The position numbers and the translations under genes were made by a program. A DNA stretch of 5,971 nt from NCBI GenBank assembly GCA_016210895.1, contig JACQTG010000087.1, forward strand, positions 1 to 5,971, given 5' to 3'. The notes beneath the pieces are model-generated. The model saw only the letters and a program-made list of their open reading frames with translations, ran no database searches and was not told the DNA's origin. Of the stretch, positions 1 to 5,198 are shown in pieces. This stretch comes from Acidobacteriota bacterium. GTDB lineage: Bacteria; Acidobacteriota; Terriglobia; Acidoferrales; 2-02-FULL-67-57. The number at the start of each line of letters is the position of its first letter. Within the stretch, counting starts at the first letter, position 1.

Positions 1-107
1 CTGTGAGGTTCAGTCCCGACGGGCGTTGGCTCGCCGCGAGTAGCGATCGCAGCGAAATCACAATTTGGGAGATATCGGCATTGTTGCTAGGCGCAGGAAA
101 ACGCTAG
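1..107 (+). CDS. WD40-repeat protein, C-terminal end (partial)
   Basis: An open frame enters from the left edge (first full codon at base 3) and stops at TAG 105-107, giving 34 residues. They include FSPDGRWLAASS followed by ITIWEI, the classic pattern of a WD40 beta-propeller blade: a (V)xFSPDGxxLA strand, a short turn, then a strand ending in a Trp-(Asp/Glu) pair. Eight or so residues (ALLLGAGKR) follow the last blade, so this is the true C-terminus. WD40 propellers are scaffolds for protein contacts; in bacteria they often form the C-terminal half of serine/threonine kinases, nSTAND-type NTPases or other large sensor proteins, but nothing upstream is visible and the function cannot be assigned. 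The gene runs opposite to the respiratory operon and is separated from it by the att-like region. Its stop codon lies inside the left copy of a 22-base direct repeat. Confidence 0.82.
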   Translation, partial: VRFSPDGRWLAASSDRSEITIWEISALLLGAGKR

Positions 108-113
108 ACGAGC
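92..113 (+). repeat. 22-base direct repeat, left copy
   Basis: Bases 92-113 match 427-448 at 21 of 22 positions; the only difference is C102 against A437. The two copies are 335 bases apart in the same orientation. The left copy spans the last four codons and the stop codon of the WD40 gene plus six bases beyond it. Long near-exact direct repeats bounding a segment fit a site-specific insertion, a duplication, or recombination between two related gene ends. The cause is not shown by the sequence. Confidence 0.8.
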
Positions 114-130
114 TATACCGCATTCCTTGC

Positions 131-150
131 TTGCTCTGATGAGGGAGCAA
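131..150 (+). terminator. Hairpin after the WD40 gene, possible weak terminator
   Basis: TTGCTC (131-136) is perfectly complementary to GAGCAA (145-150), with a U-G wobble able to extend the stem by one and a loop of 6-8 bases. It begins 24 bases after the WD40 stop codon, a usual place for a transcription end. No T-run follows, so intrinsic termination would be weak; the hairpin may only stabilise the mRNA 3' end. Confidence 0.3.
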
Positions 151-164
151 ATGCAGGAACGATC

Positions 165-172
165 TGGGAACA
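165..172 (+). promoter_or_regulatory. TGGGAACA motif, lone copy
   Basis: This is an exact copy of the 8-base motif that occurs four more times, as pairs, at 286-305 and 371-390. Just after it, bases 195-209 resemble the start of the two paired modules (13 of 15 bases match 353-367), so this may be a decayed third module. By analogy with tyrosine-recombinase attachment sites it could be an arm-type binding site; that role is inferred. Confidence 0.35.
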
Positions 173-236
173 AAGGTAAGTTCAGATTAAGCTTGGATTA
201 CGGTTCAAGCCGCATATGGCAAAGGGAATGTGAAAA

Positions 237-252
237 ACGGTAGATGAACCGT
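237..252 (-). terminator. Small hairpin with T-run on the minus strand
   Basis: ACGGT (237-241) pairs with ACCGT (248-252) around a 6-base loop. Read on the minus strand the stem runs directly into five T residues (the A-run at 233-237 on the plus strand), the layout of a minimal intrinsic terminator for leftward transcripts. The stem is only five base pairs, so this is a weak candidate. Confidence 0.2.
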
Positions 253-268
253 CTCCCGGATTATTTTT

Positions 269-326
269 GGATCAAGGCTCAGAGTTGGGAACAGAAGTGG
301 GAACAATGACCCCGAAAAGGGGGTCT
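269..326 (+). repeat. Motif-pair/hairpin module, copy 1
   Basis: The module starts with GGATCAAGGCTCAGAG, continues with two exact TGGGAACA motifs at 286-293 and 298-305 (12-base period), and ends in a hairpin whose stem GACCCC (308-313) pairs with GGGGTC (320-325) around a 6-base loop. The same order of parts recurs at 353-409, shifted by 84-85 bases. Direct short repeats at one helical turn spacing beside a tRNA-end recombination junction resemble arm-type sites of a tyrosine recombinase. The alternative is the eroded 3' end of an integrase gene, whose tail can contain such sites. Confidence 0.6.
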
Positions 327-352
327 GAAAAGTGGCAAACAAAACGACCTGA

Positions 353-409
353 GGATTAAGGTTCAAAAGTTGGGAACACATTTGGGAACAAAACCCCCAA
401 AAACGGGGT
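353..409 (+). repeat. Motif-pair/hairpin module, copy 2
   Basis: This is the second copy of the module at 269-326. GGATTAAGGTTCAAAAG leads into TGGGAACA at 371-378 and 383-390, again with a 12-base period. A hairpin follows at the same distance: ACCCC (393-397) with GGGGT (405-409) around a 7-base loop. Motifs and stem are kept while linker and loop bases differ from copy 1, which suggests that these parts matter. The 22-base repeat copy begins 17 bases after the hairpin. Confidence 0.6.
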
Positions 410-426
410 AAAATCGGCCTCTGGGA

Positions 427-448
427 CGCAGGAAAAAGCTAGACGAGC
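427..448 (+). repeat. 22-base direct repeat, right copy
   Basis: This copy matches 92-113 at 21 of 22 bases (A437 here, C102 there). It lies between the second motif module and the tRNA 3' end. The similarity ends sharply on both sides: CTATACC follows the left copy and CAACAAG follows this one. Confidence 0.8.
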
Positions 449-476
449 CAACAAGATAGCGTTCTCGATCTCAGCA

Positions 477-511
477 GCGGGTTCCAGGTTCGAGTCCTGG
501 GCGGCTCACCA
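477..511 (+). tRNA. 3' fragment of a tRNA gene (probable attachment-site core)
   Basis: A perfect T arm is present: CCAGG (484-488), loop TTCGAGT (489-495), CCTGG (496-500). The 3' acceptor strand GCGGCTC (501-507), discriminator A508 and encoded CCA (509-511) follow, then a run of six T. The sequence from about 477 onward resembles the 3' end of bacterial tRNA-Lys genes, from memory only, so the isotype is uncertain. Upstream bases do not form an anticodon arm or D arm, and no complete partner GAGCCGC lies at the right distance for the acceptor stem. A tRNA 3' end without its 5' half is what remains at one side of an element integrated into a tRNA gene. If so, the element lies to the left and the respiratory operon is host DNA. 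Confidence 0.7.
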
Positions 512-559
512 CTTTTTTCCACTCATTAGCCTTCTCTGCTGTTTGTGAAAGGTAAGAAC

Positions 560-579
560 TGTGCCCAATTTTGTGCCAC
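560..579 (-). promoter_or_regulatory. Reverse-oriented motif pair right of the tRNA fragment
   Basis: Read on the minus strand, two related 8-mers, GTGGCACA and TGGGCACA, occur with a 12-base period. The second differs from TGGGAACA at one base; the first is more distant. Orientation is opposite to the copies left of the tRNA fragment, so the tRNA end sits between facing motif pairs. It could be a second recombinase arm site or the relic of another insertion. Support is modest because only one of the two motifs is close. Confidence 0.3.
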
Positions 580-743
580 AGCCGTGTCAAAAGCACGAGA
601 AACGACTGACAGAACGATAGAGAGTCCCAAGCGGGAGACCAACCCAACAAAATATTCGAATACAAGTGCCAATTAGCCGCAAGTTGAAAAATTTGCCACC
701 GCTGTACCTGAAGCAGGAGACTAATTAGCACCCTGGCATCGGT

Positions 744-2081
744 TTACGGCCCTGGCAGGTAGGTCTTGATGCGCTCGGCGACCTGCACGAGAGCCCGCTC
801 GCGACCTTCCCGAATCTCCCAGATAGAAACGATGGGAAAGAACTTGGTAAACAGCATGTAGAGAAAGACGAAACCGGTGCAGAAACCCAGCGTGATGCCT
901 ATTTCCACCCAAGTAGGTGAGTAGAGCACTTTGTCCCAAGAAACTCGGGGATGGGAAAGAGTCGGCACAACGATGGCGAAACGCTCCAACCACATCCCGG
1001 CAAGCACCGAGAGGGAAGCGACAACCGTGCCGACAACGGTGCGGGTCTGGCGCCGGGAGAGAATCGCCACCGGGATCAGGAAACAGGTTACGACCATGGT
1101 CCAGAACAGTGGAGCGTAGCGCCCGGTCAGCTTCGCGTAGAAGATTCGCAAATGGGCGGGGTCGTGTCCGTAGTAGGTGGTCAGGTGCTCGGCAAAGGTG
1201 AAATAGAACCAGAGGAAGGCGAACACCAGCAACAGTGTTCCCAGGTGGTTGAAGTGAATTGGCTTGATGTAGTCCTGTAGATAGTAGATGCGGCGGATGA
1301 GGGCCATGGCAATGATAATGGAAGCGATGCCGGAAAAGATGGCCCCCACCACGAAGTAGGGGCCAAAAATGGTGGAGTGCCACATCGGCTGCACGGTCAT
1401 CCCGAAAACCCAGGAGACCACCGTGTGGACGGAGATCGCAATGGGAATGACTAGCACAGCCATCACGGCAATGCCCCGGTCCAGCAAGCGGTGCTGTCGG
1501 GGCGTGCCCTGCCAGCCCAGGGCAAGGATTCGGTAGAACCAGGTGTACTTCCTCCCATAATCCCGCAGGATGGCGATATCCGGAATGAGCGGGAGGTAGA
1601 GATAGATGCTGCTGGCGGTGAGATAGATTCCGATGCTGCAAACATCCCATAGCAGTGGTGAGCGGAAATTCGGGTGTCGCAGTACGTTAAGGATACGGTC
1701 TGGCCGCCCGAGGTCCACGATGATGCTGCCGATTCCAAAGAACAGGACAAGGACGGTGATCACTTCCGCGGCCCGCGTGATGGAGCGCCGCCACTCGGCA
1801 TGGCAGAGACGCAAGATGGCCGAGATGAGCGTGCCGGCGTGACTGATGCCGACGAAGAAGACAAAATTCGTAATGTAGAAGCCCCAGTAGACGGGGACGT
1901 TGAGTCCCGTCGTACCCAGGCCCCAACGCAGCTGATAGATCCAGGCGAAGAAGCCAAAGGTGGCGAATCCCAGGAGCGCTAGCGCCAAATAGTAGAAGGA
2001 ACTGCGCGTGGCCACGATGGGCTGCAGCAGGACCTCATCCGGTCCCAAGTCTGCCGCGCTATGGTTGCTCTTCTCCACCAC
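744..2081 (-). CDS. NrfD-family membrane subunit (QrcD/ActC-like quinone-binding)
   Basis: This is the integral membrane subunit expected to exchange electrons with the quinone pool for the periplasmic Fe-S and MopB subunits. The 445 residues hold about ten hydrophobic segments (roughly 27-49, 64-90, 104-122, 145-166, 201-224, 236-262, 278-300, 322-341, 347-373, 390-417), matching ten-helix NrfD proteins such as ActC, QrcD and PsrC-like forms rather than the eight-helix type. Family-type stretches include SVHTVVSW (217-224), PMWHSTIFGPYF (232-243), WLERF (364-368) and YSPTWVEIGITLG (387-399). No haem or cluster motif is seen, as usual for the family. The start is GTG at 2081: AAGGAG lies nine bases upstream and the nearby ATG is out of frame. 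The gene overlaps the end of the Fe-S gene by 23 bases. It is the last operon gene; no ActD, ActE or ActF homologue follows. NrfD membership is secure, the exact substrate is not. Confidence 0.92.
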   Translation of the reverse strand: MVEKSNHSAADLGPDEVLLQPIVATRSSFYYLALALLGFATFGFFAWIYQLRWGLGTTGLNVPVYWGFYITNFVFFVGISHAGTLISAILRLCHAEWRRSITRAAEVITVLVLFFGIGSIIVDLGRPDRILNVLRHPNFRSPLLWDVCSIGIYLTASSIYLYLPLIPDIAILRDYGRKYTWFYRILALGWQGTPRQHRLLDRGIAVMAVLVIPIAISVHTVVSWVFGMTVQPMWHSTIFGPYFVVGAIFSGIASIIIAMALIRRIYYLQDYIKPIHFNHLGTLLLVFAFLWFYFTFAEHLTTYYGHDPAHLRIFYAKLTGRYAPLFWTMVVTCFLIPVAILSRRQTRTVVGTVVASLSVLAGMWLERFAIVVPTLSHPRVSWDKVLYSPTWVEIGITLGFCTGFVFLYMLFTKFFPIVSIWEIREGRERALVQVAERIKTYLPGP

Positions 2082-2769
2082 CCGACCATTCTCCTTCGGC
2101 CAAATAGATCACTTTGGGTTCCGTGCCCAGCTCCTCCAGATAGCGGAAGGCTCGCGGACTCCGAGCCAGTTCGGCCACTTTGCTACTAGGATCGTCCAGA
2201 TCCCCAAAGTACATGGCAGTTGCCGGGCAGATTTGGACGCAGGCAGGTACATAGTTGCCCTCCGCCAAGGCGCGACCTTCAGCCTGCGCCTGTTCCCGCG
2301 CGCGGATCAGGCGGTGATGACACAGCGTGCATTTCTCCACCACCCCCTTCGGCCGGACTGAAACATCCGGATTCAATGCCTGCGGAAGTTCCCCGGGGAA
2401 CTCTGGCCGATACCAGTTGAACATCCGCCGGGTGTAGGGACAGGCATTGGTGCAGTACCGGCAACCGATACAACGCGCAAAAGTCTGCCGCACTACTCCT
2501 TCCGGTGTAATCCCCGTTGCTCCCACGGGACAGACGCGGATGCAGGGTGGACTGTCGCAATGCAGGCAGGGCAGTGGCAGCAGCCGCATAGAGAGTCGCG
2601 GATACTCTCCTTTGACTTCCGGCAGCACCGTCAGCCAGGAAATGATACGCCCCCGAGCCGCTTCCTCCGGCTCGACGCAAGGAACATTGTTCTCCGTCTG
2701 GCAGGCCACCACGCAGGCCTGGCAGGCGGTGCATTTGGCCAGATCAATCACCATGCCCCAGCGCGGCAT
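2059..2769 (-). CDS. Four-cluster ferredoxin-type electron-transfer subunit (PsrB/QrcC/DmsB-like)
   Basis: This subunit is predicted to wire the MopB and cytochrome subunits to the NrfD membrane subunit through a chain of Fe-S clusters. The 236 residues contain sixteen cysteines in four groups: C13, C16, C19, C23; C68, C71, C76, C80; C100, C103, C106, C110; and C147, C150, C177, C181. All four groups are complete, so four [4Fe-4S] clusters are expected, as in PsrB and DmsB; C31 is extra. CPVGA (80-84) and CPYTRRMFNW (110-119) are typical of the family. There is no signal peptide, which fits export as a passenger with the Tat-signalled partner. The start is ATG 2769, eleven bases after the MopB stop, with GAGGG eight bases before it; the frame stays open further upstream but that part reads as MopB out of frame. 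QrcC is the closest analogue by gene order. Confidence 0.93.
   Translation of the reverse strand: MPRWGMVIDLAKCTACQACVVACQTENNVPCVEPEEAARGRIISWLTVLPEVKGEYPRLSMRLLPLPCLHCDSPPCIRVCPVGATGITPEGVVRQTFARCIGCRYCTNACPYTRRMFNWYRPEFPGELPQALNPDVSVRPKGVVEKCTLCHHRLIRAREQAQAEGRALAEGNYVPACVQICPATAMYFGDLDDPSSKVAELARSPRAFRYLEELGTEPKVIYLAEGEWSGGGEEQP
2091..2096 (-). promoter_or_regulatory. Ribosome binding site AAGGAG for the NrfD gene
   Basis: AAGGAG on the minus strand, inside the end of the Fe-S gene, is separated by nine bases from GTG at 2081-2079. A second in-frame GTG follows directly (2078-2076) with a twelve-base spacing. The site settles the choice of a GTG start and shows that the membrane subunit has its own strong initiation signal despite overlapping the upstream gene. 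Confidence 0.7.
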
Positions 2770-2777
2770 CGTCACAT

Positions 2778-2782
2778 CCCTC
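2778..2782 (-). promoter_or_regulatory. Ribosome binding site GAGGG for the Fe-S gene
   Basis: On the minus strand GAGGG overlaps the TGA stop codon of the MopB gene and lies eight bases upstream of ATG 2769. This supports the 236-residue start over the longer open frame and suggests termination-reinitiation coupling between the two subunits. Confidence 0.6.
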
Positions 2783-5198
2783 AACCCGGGTAGACTCGCA
2801 CATAGGTGTGTGCAGCCTGCAGCAACCGAGTCAGTGGCTCCCGTTCGTACGCCATCAGCGTCAGCGGATTGGCTCCTCCGCGACCCCAAGCACTGCCCTG
2901 AGTCCGGCCATATCCCAGGGGCAAGTGCACGACTCCCGGCCGCACGCCTGCATAGAGCCGGACGCGCACGCGGGCACGTGCCTGCGGCGATTCCACCCAG
3001 ACCCAAGCACCATCGGCGAGGCCCAATTCCTCGGCCGTGGACGGGTTCATTTCCAACCAGCTCTGCCAGTGCTCGAACACGTGTTGTCCCGCAATCTGCT
3101 GCAGGTAGGGAAGGTGACCGCCGTCGCCCCCGGCTAAGGGGAGGACTTCAACCGGGATCAGCAGGAGTGGAAATTCGGGCGAAGGCTCCCGCAAGCGAGG
3201 TTGGTGCGGCAGGCAACTGTGGTCATCGCCGGGTGTGAAGCCAGCCGAGGCAGACAGTTCCGGGTGCGCCGCCAGCCAGCGCGCCAGGCGTTGCGAGTAG
3301 AACTCGAATCGGCTGGAAGGAGTACGCAGGACGCGGTGCCATTCGCCATAATAGTAAGTGGGTTCCCACCAACCACCTTTCTCCTTGATTTGTTGCCACA
3401 GCTCTTCCTTCGTCGAGTAGGTGGGGGCCCACCAACCAGAGCGTTCCAACAATCGGTTCCAGGCATCTTCCAGGCTGGTAGTGAAGATGTAGCCGTGCCG
3501 GGCAGCAAAAATCGTCTCCACTTGCTCGCGCAGGAATTCCTCAAAAGTAGCGTGCGGGAGTGCGGCGGCAACCTCGCCGCCCAGGGCCCGCGCAATCGCC
3601 AGCACTACATCGGTTGTCGCCCGCGTGTCGTGAACCGGCTCAACCACGGGCGGTGAGATGGCCGCGAGCGGAAGCGGAAAGGTAGGTGGGGAGCCCACCT
3701 CCTGCCACTTCTCCAAGTCCGTGTGGTCGGGCAGAATCAGGTCCGAACAGGCAGCCGCCTCATCCAGGAAAGATGAAAAAGAAATCACAAGGGGCACGCG
3801 TTCCAATGCTTCGACGTATTGTTCTGCGTTCGGCAAAGAAAAGGCAGGGTCTGTTCCATGCACCAGGACTGCCTTGATCGGGTAGGGCTTTTCGGACTGG
3901 ATGGCTTCTGGCAAGTGTGTCAGATCGGCCCAAGGCAGAAGATTCTCCTCGCCCTTTACTACTCTGGCCGGCCCCGGGTTCCGCGCCTGTAACTCCGGCT
4001 CCACCTCGCCGGGCAGGTCGGGTCGCACCAAAGCTCCGCCTGGGACTTCGAGGCTCCCCACTAGCGCATTCAGGCTGTGAACGGCCATGGCGGCATAGGG
4101 ATCACCCGGGAGGTAACTGTTCGGAGACCCTCCGATGGCTAGCGCCGGGCGGTTGCGCCCGAACTCCCGCGCGAGACGCAAGATGGTTTCCACCGGGACT
4201 TGGGTGAGAACAGCTACGTCATTCAGCCGGTACTCGCTTAGTACGAGCGAGCGAAAACCCAGGTGGCTGCGACCGCGAGCGTCCCGCCAGTCCTCGAACC
4301 CGAACGTGCGCTCACGGACAAAGCGGGCGTCATAGAGACCTTCAGTGATCAGCACGTAGGCGATTCCCAGTGCCAGCGCTGCTTCCGTCCCCGGGCGAAG
4401 GGCCACCCATTCATCCGCCCGGGCGGCGGTCACTGAAAAACGAGGCTCAATTTGAACAAACTTCGTTCGCCGTCCGGCTCCCGAATCACGCCAGCGCCCA
4501 AAGGCGCGCATCGCGCTGACGGGTGAGCCCCAACCTTCCAGCACGTTGACGCCAAAGCTCAGCAGATACCGGGTTGCTTCGAGATCGTAGGCCAAGCCTG
4601 CCGCCACTCCCTGCTGGAGGTAGAGAGCCAGCTGCGCCGCGTCGAGCCCCGAGTCGGCCCGGAGATAGTTGGGCGAGCCGTAGGCGCGCAGGAAGCGCCG
4701 GAATAACCGGTGCTGGAGATAGCCAGTGCGCCCGCCCAGAAACACGACTGTGTGGGCTTGCTGATGCTCCTTCAGTTCGCGGAGGTAACTTGCAGTCGTA
4801 TTGATTGCTTCCTCCCAGGAAATCTCCTGCCACTGGGGCTTCTGCCGGCTTCCAACGTTCTTGTGTGGGCCGCGGAGACGGTCAGGGTGGTAGAGGAGCT
4901 GCAAGCCCGCCAGCCCACGCGGGCACAAGCCGCCGTGGTTCACGGGATGCAGGGGGTTACCTTCAATCTTGACCGCCCGCTTTCCGATTGTGCGCACGCG
5001 CAGGCCGCAACCTCCCGGACACATTGAGCACACGCTCAGCGACCACCTTTCAGGTCCACCAGGAACCTGCATCTCCTCGGCCGCCAGGGCCGCATTGATG
5101 GTGTTCAGGCCGCGAAGCGTCACGCCCGAGGCCGCCAGTCCGAGTGTGCCGCCGCCGGCGAAGCGGAGAAAGTCCCGGCGGTTGACTCGCAACTTCAT
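2781..5198 (-). CDS. Molybdopterin-oxidoreductase-family (MopB) large subunit, QrcB-like, no Cys metal ligand
   Basis: This is the large subunit of the predicted complex, 805 residues, periplasmic. NRRDFLRF (6-13) plus a hydrophobic stretch is a twin-arginine signal. C57, C60, C64 and C92 form the CxxCxxxC-x27-C site for a [4Fe-4S] cluster. SWEEAI (127-132) and RAYGSPNY (171-178) are family landmarks, and the C-terminal part (about 690-790, with EMNPSTAEELGLADGAWVWV) is the dinucleotide-binding domain. After GSPN, where Psr/Phs-type enzymes have a Cys ligand to molybdenum, the sequence is YLRADSGLDAA; there is no Cys from 93 to beyond 450. Ser183, Asp182 or Asp186 could in principle substitute. 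Loss of the ligand is known for QrcB and ActB, which carry no molybdenum, but the retained Fe-S site separates this protein from ActB. The ATG overlaps the cytochrome stop by four bases, with GAGG five bases upstream. Family secure; substrate and metal state are open. Confidence 0.92.
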   Translation of the reverse strand: MKLRVNRRDFLRFAGGGTLGLAASGVTLRGLNTINAALAAEEMQVPGGPERWSLSVCSMCPGGCGLRVRTIGKRAVKIEGNPLHPVNHGGLCPRGLAGLQLLYHPDRLRGPHKNVGSRQKPQWQEISWEEAINTTASYLRELKEHQQAHTVVFLGGRTGYLQHRLFRRFLRAYGSPNYLRADSGLDAAQLALYLQQGVAAGLAYDLEATRYLLSFGVNVLEGWGSPVSAMRAFGRWRDSGAGRRTKFVQIEPRFSVTAARADEWVALRPGTEAALALGIAYVLITEGLYDARFVRERTFGFEDWRDARGRSHLGFRSLVLSEYRLNDVAVLTQVPVETILRLAREFGRNRPALAIGGSPNSYLPGDPYAAMAVHSLNALVGSLEVPGGALVRPDLPGEVEPELQARNPGPARVVKGEENLLPWADLTHLPEAIQSEKPYPIKAVLVHGTDPAFSLPNAEQYVEALERVPLVISFSSFLDEAAACSDLILPDHTDLEKWQEVGSPPTFPLPLAAISPPVVEPVHDTRATTDVVLAIARALGGEVAAALPHATFEEFLREQVETIFAARHGYIFTTSLEDAWNRLLERSGWWAPTYSTKEELWQQIKEKGGWWEPTYYYGEWHRVLRTPSSRFEFYSQRLARWLAAHPELSASAGFTPGDDHSCLPHQPRLREPSPEFPLLLIPVEVLPLAGGDGGHLPYLQQIAGQHVFEHWQSWLEMNPSTAEELGLADGAWVWVESPQARARVRVRLYAGVRPGVVHLPLGYGRTQGSAWGRGGANPLTLMAYEREPLTRLLQAAHTYVRVYPG
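3354..3438 (-). repeat. In-frame internal repeat in the MopB gene (GWWxPTY twice)
   Basis: Bases 3354-3375 and 3417-3438 agree at 19 of 22 positions and lie exactly 63 bases (21 codons) apart. They encode SGWWAPTY (587-594) and GGWWEPTY (608-615). The residues between and after the motifs do not match each other. The shared part could be a short duplication or convergent use of an aromatic motif. Confidence 0.7.

Larger units (their letters stand above)
108..743. other. Gene-free stretch with att-like architecture
   Basis: No convincing protein gene lies between the WD40 stop and the stop codon of the membrane subunit. The stretch is visibly less GC-rich than the operon. It contains, left to right, a hairpin after the WD40 gene, a single TGGGAACA motif, two repeat modules each with a pair of that motif and a hairpin, the right copy of the 22-base repeat, the 3' end of a tRNA gene, and a pair of related motifs in reverse orientation. 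From about 590 to 743 I see no structured element and no clear terminator for the operon that ends at 744; a small CCTG/CAGG hairpin at 707-717 is too weak to call. Confidence 0.6.

Noticed and set aside
269..409. CRISPR array
   Set aside because: There are only two imperfect modules, without regular spacers or identical repeats, and no cas gene.
445..511. Complete tRNA using GAGCC at 445-449 as the 5' acceptor strand
   Set aside because: Only five of seven acceptor pairs form, the interval is about ten bases too short for D and anticodon arms, and no stem closes an anticodon loop with T33. GAGCC also falls in the 22-base repeat.
471..731. 86-residue open frame on the minus strand
   Set aside because: Its C-terminal residues (SRPGLEPGT) are the antisense of the tRNA T arm, a frequent false gene at tRNA ends, and the rest shows no family pattern or good start signal.
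721..1650. 309-residue minus-strand frame overlapping the NrfD gene
   Set aside because: It is an out-of-frame reading of a GC-rich gene; the overlapping NrfD frame has ten coherent membrane segments and family motifs, while this one is rich in His, Arg and Pro without pattern.
2447..3238. 263-residue plus-strand frame opposite the Fe-S and MopB genes
   Set aside because: It is antisense to two well supported genes and crosses their junction; no recognisable domain.
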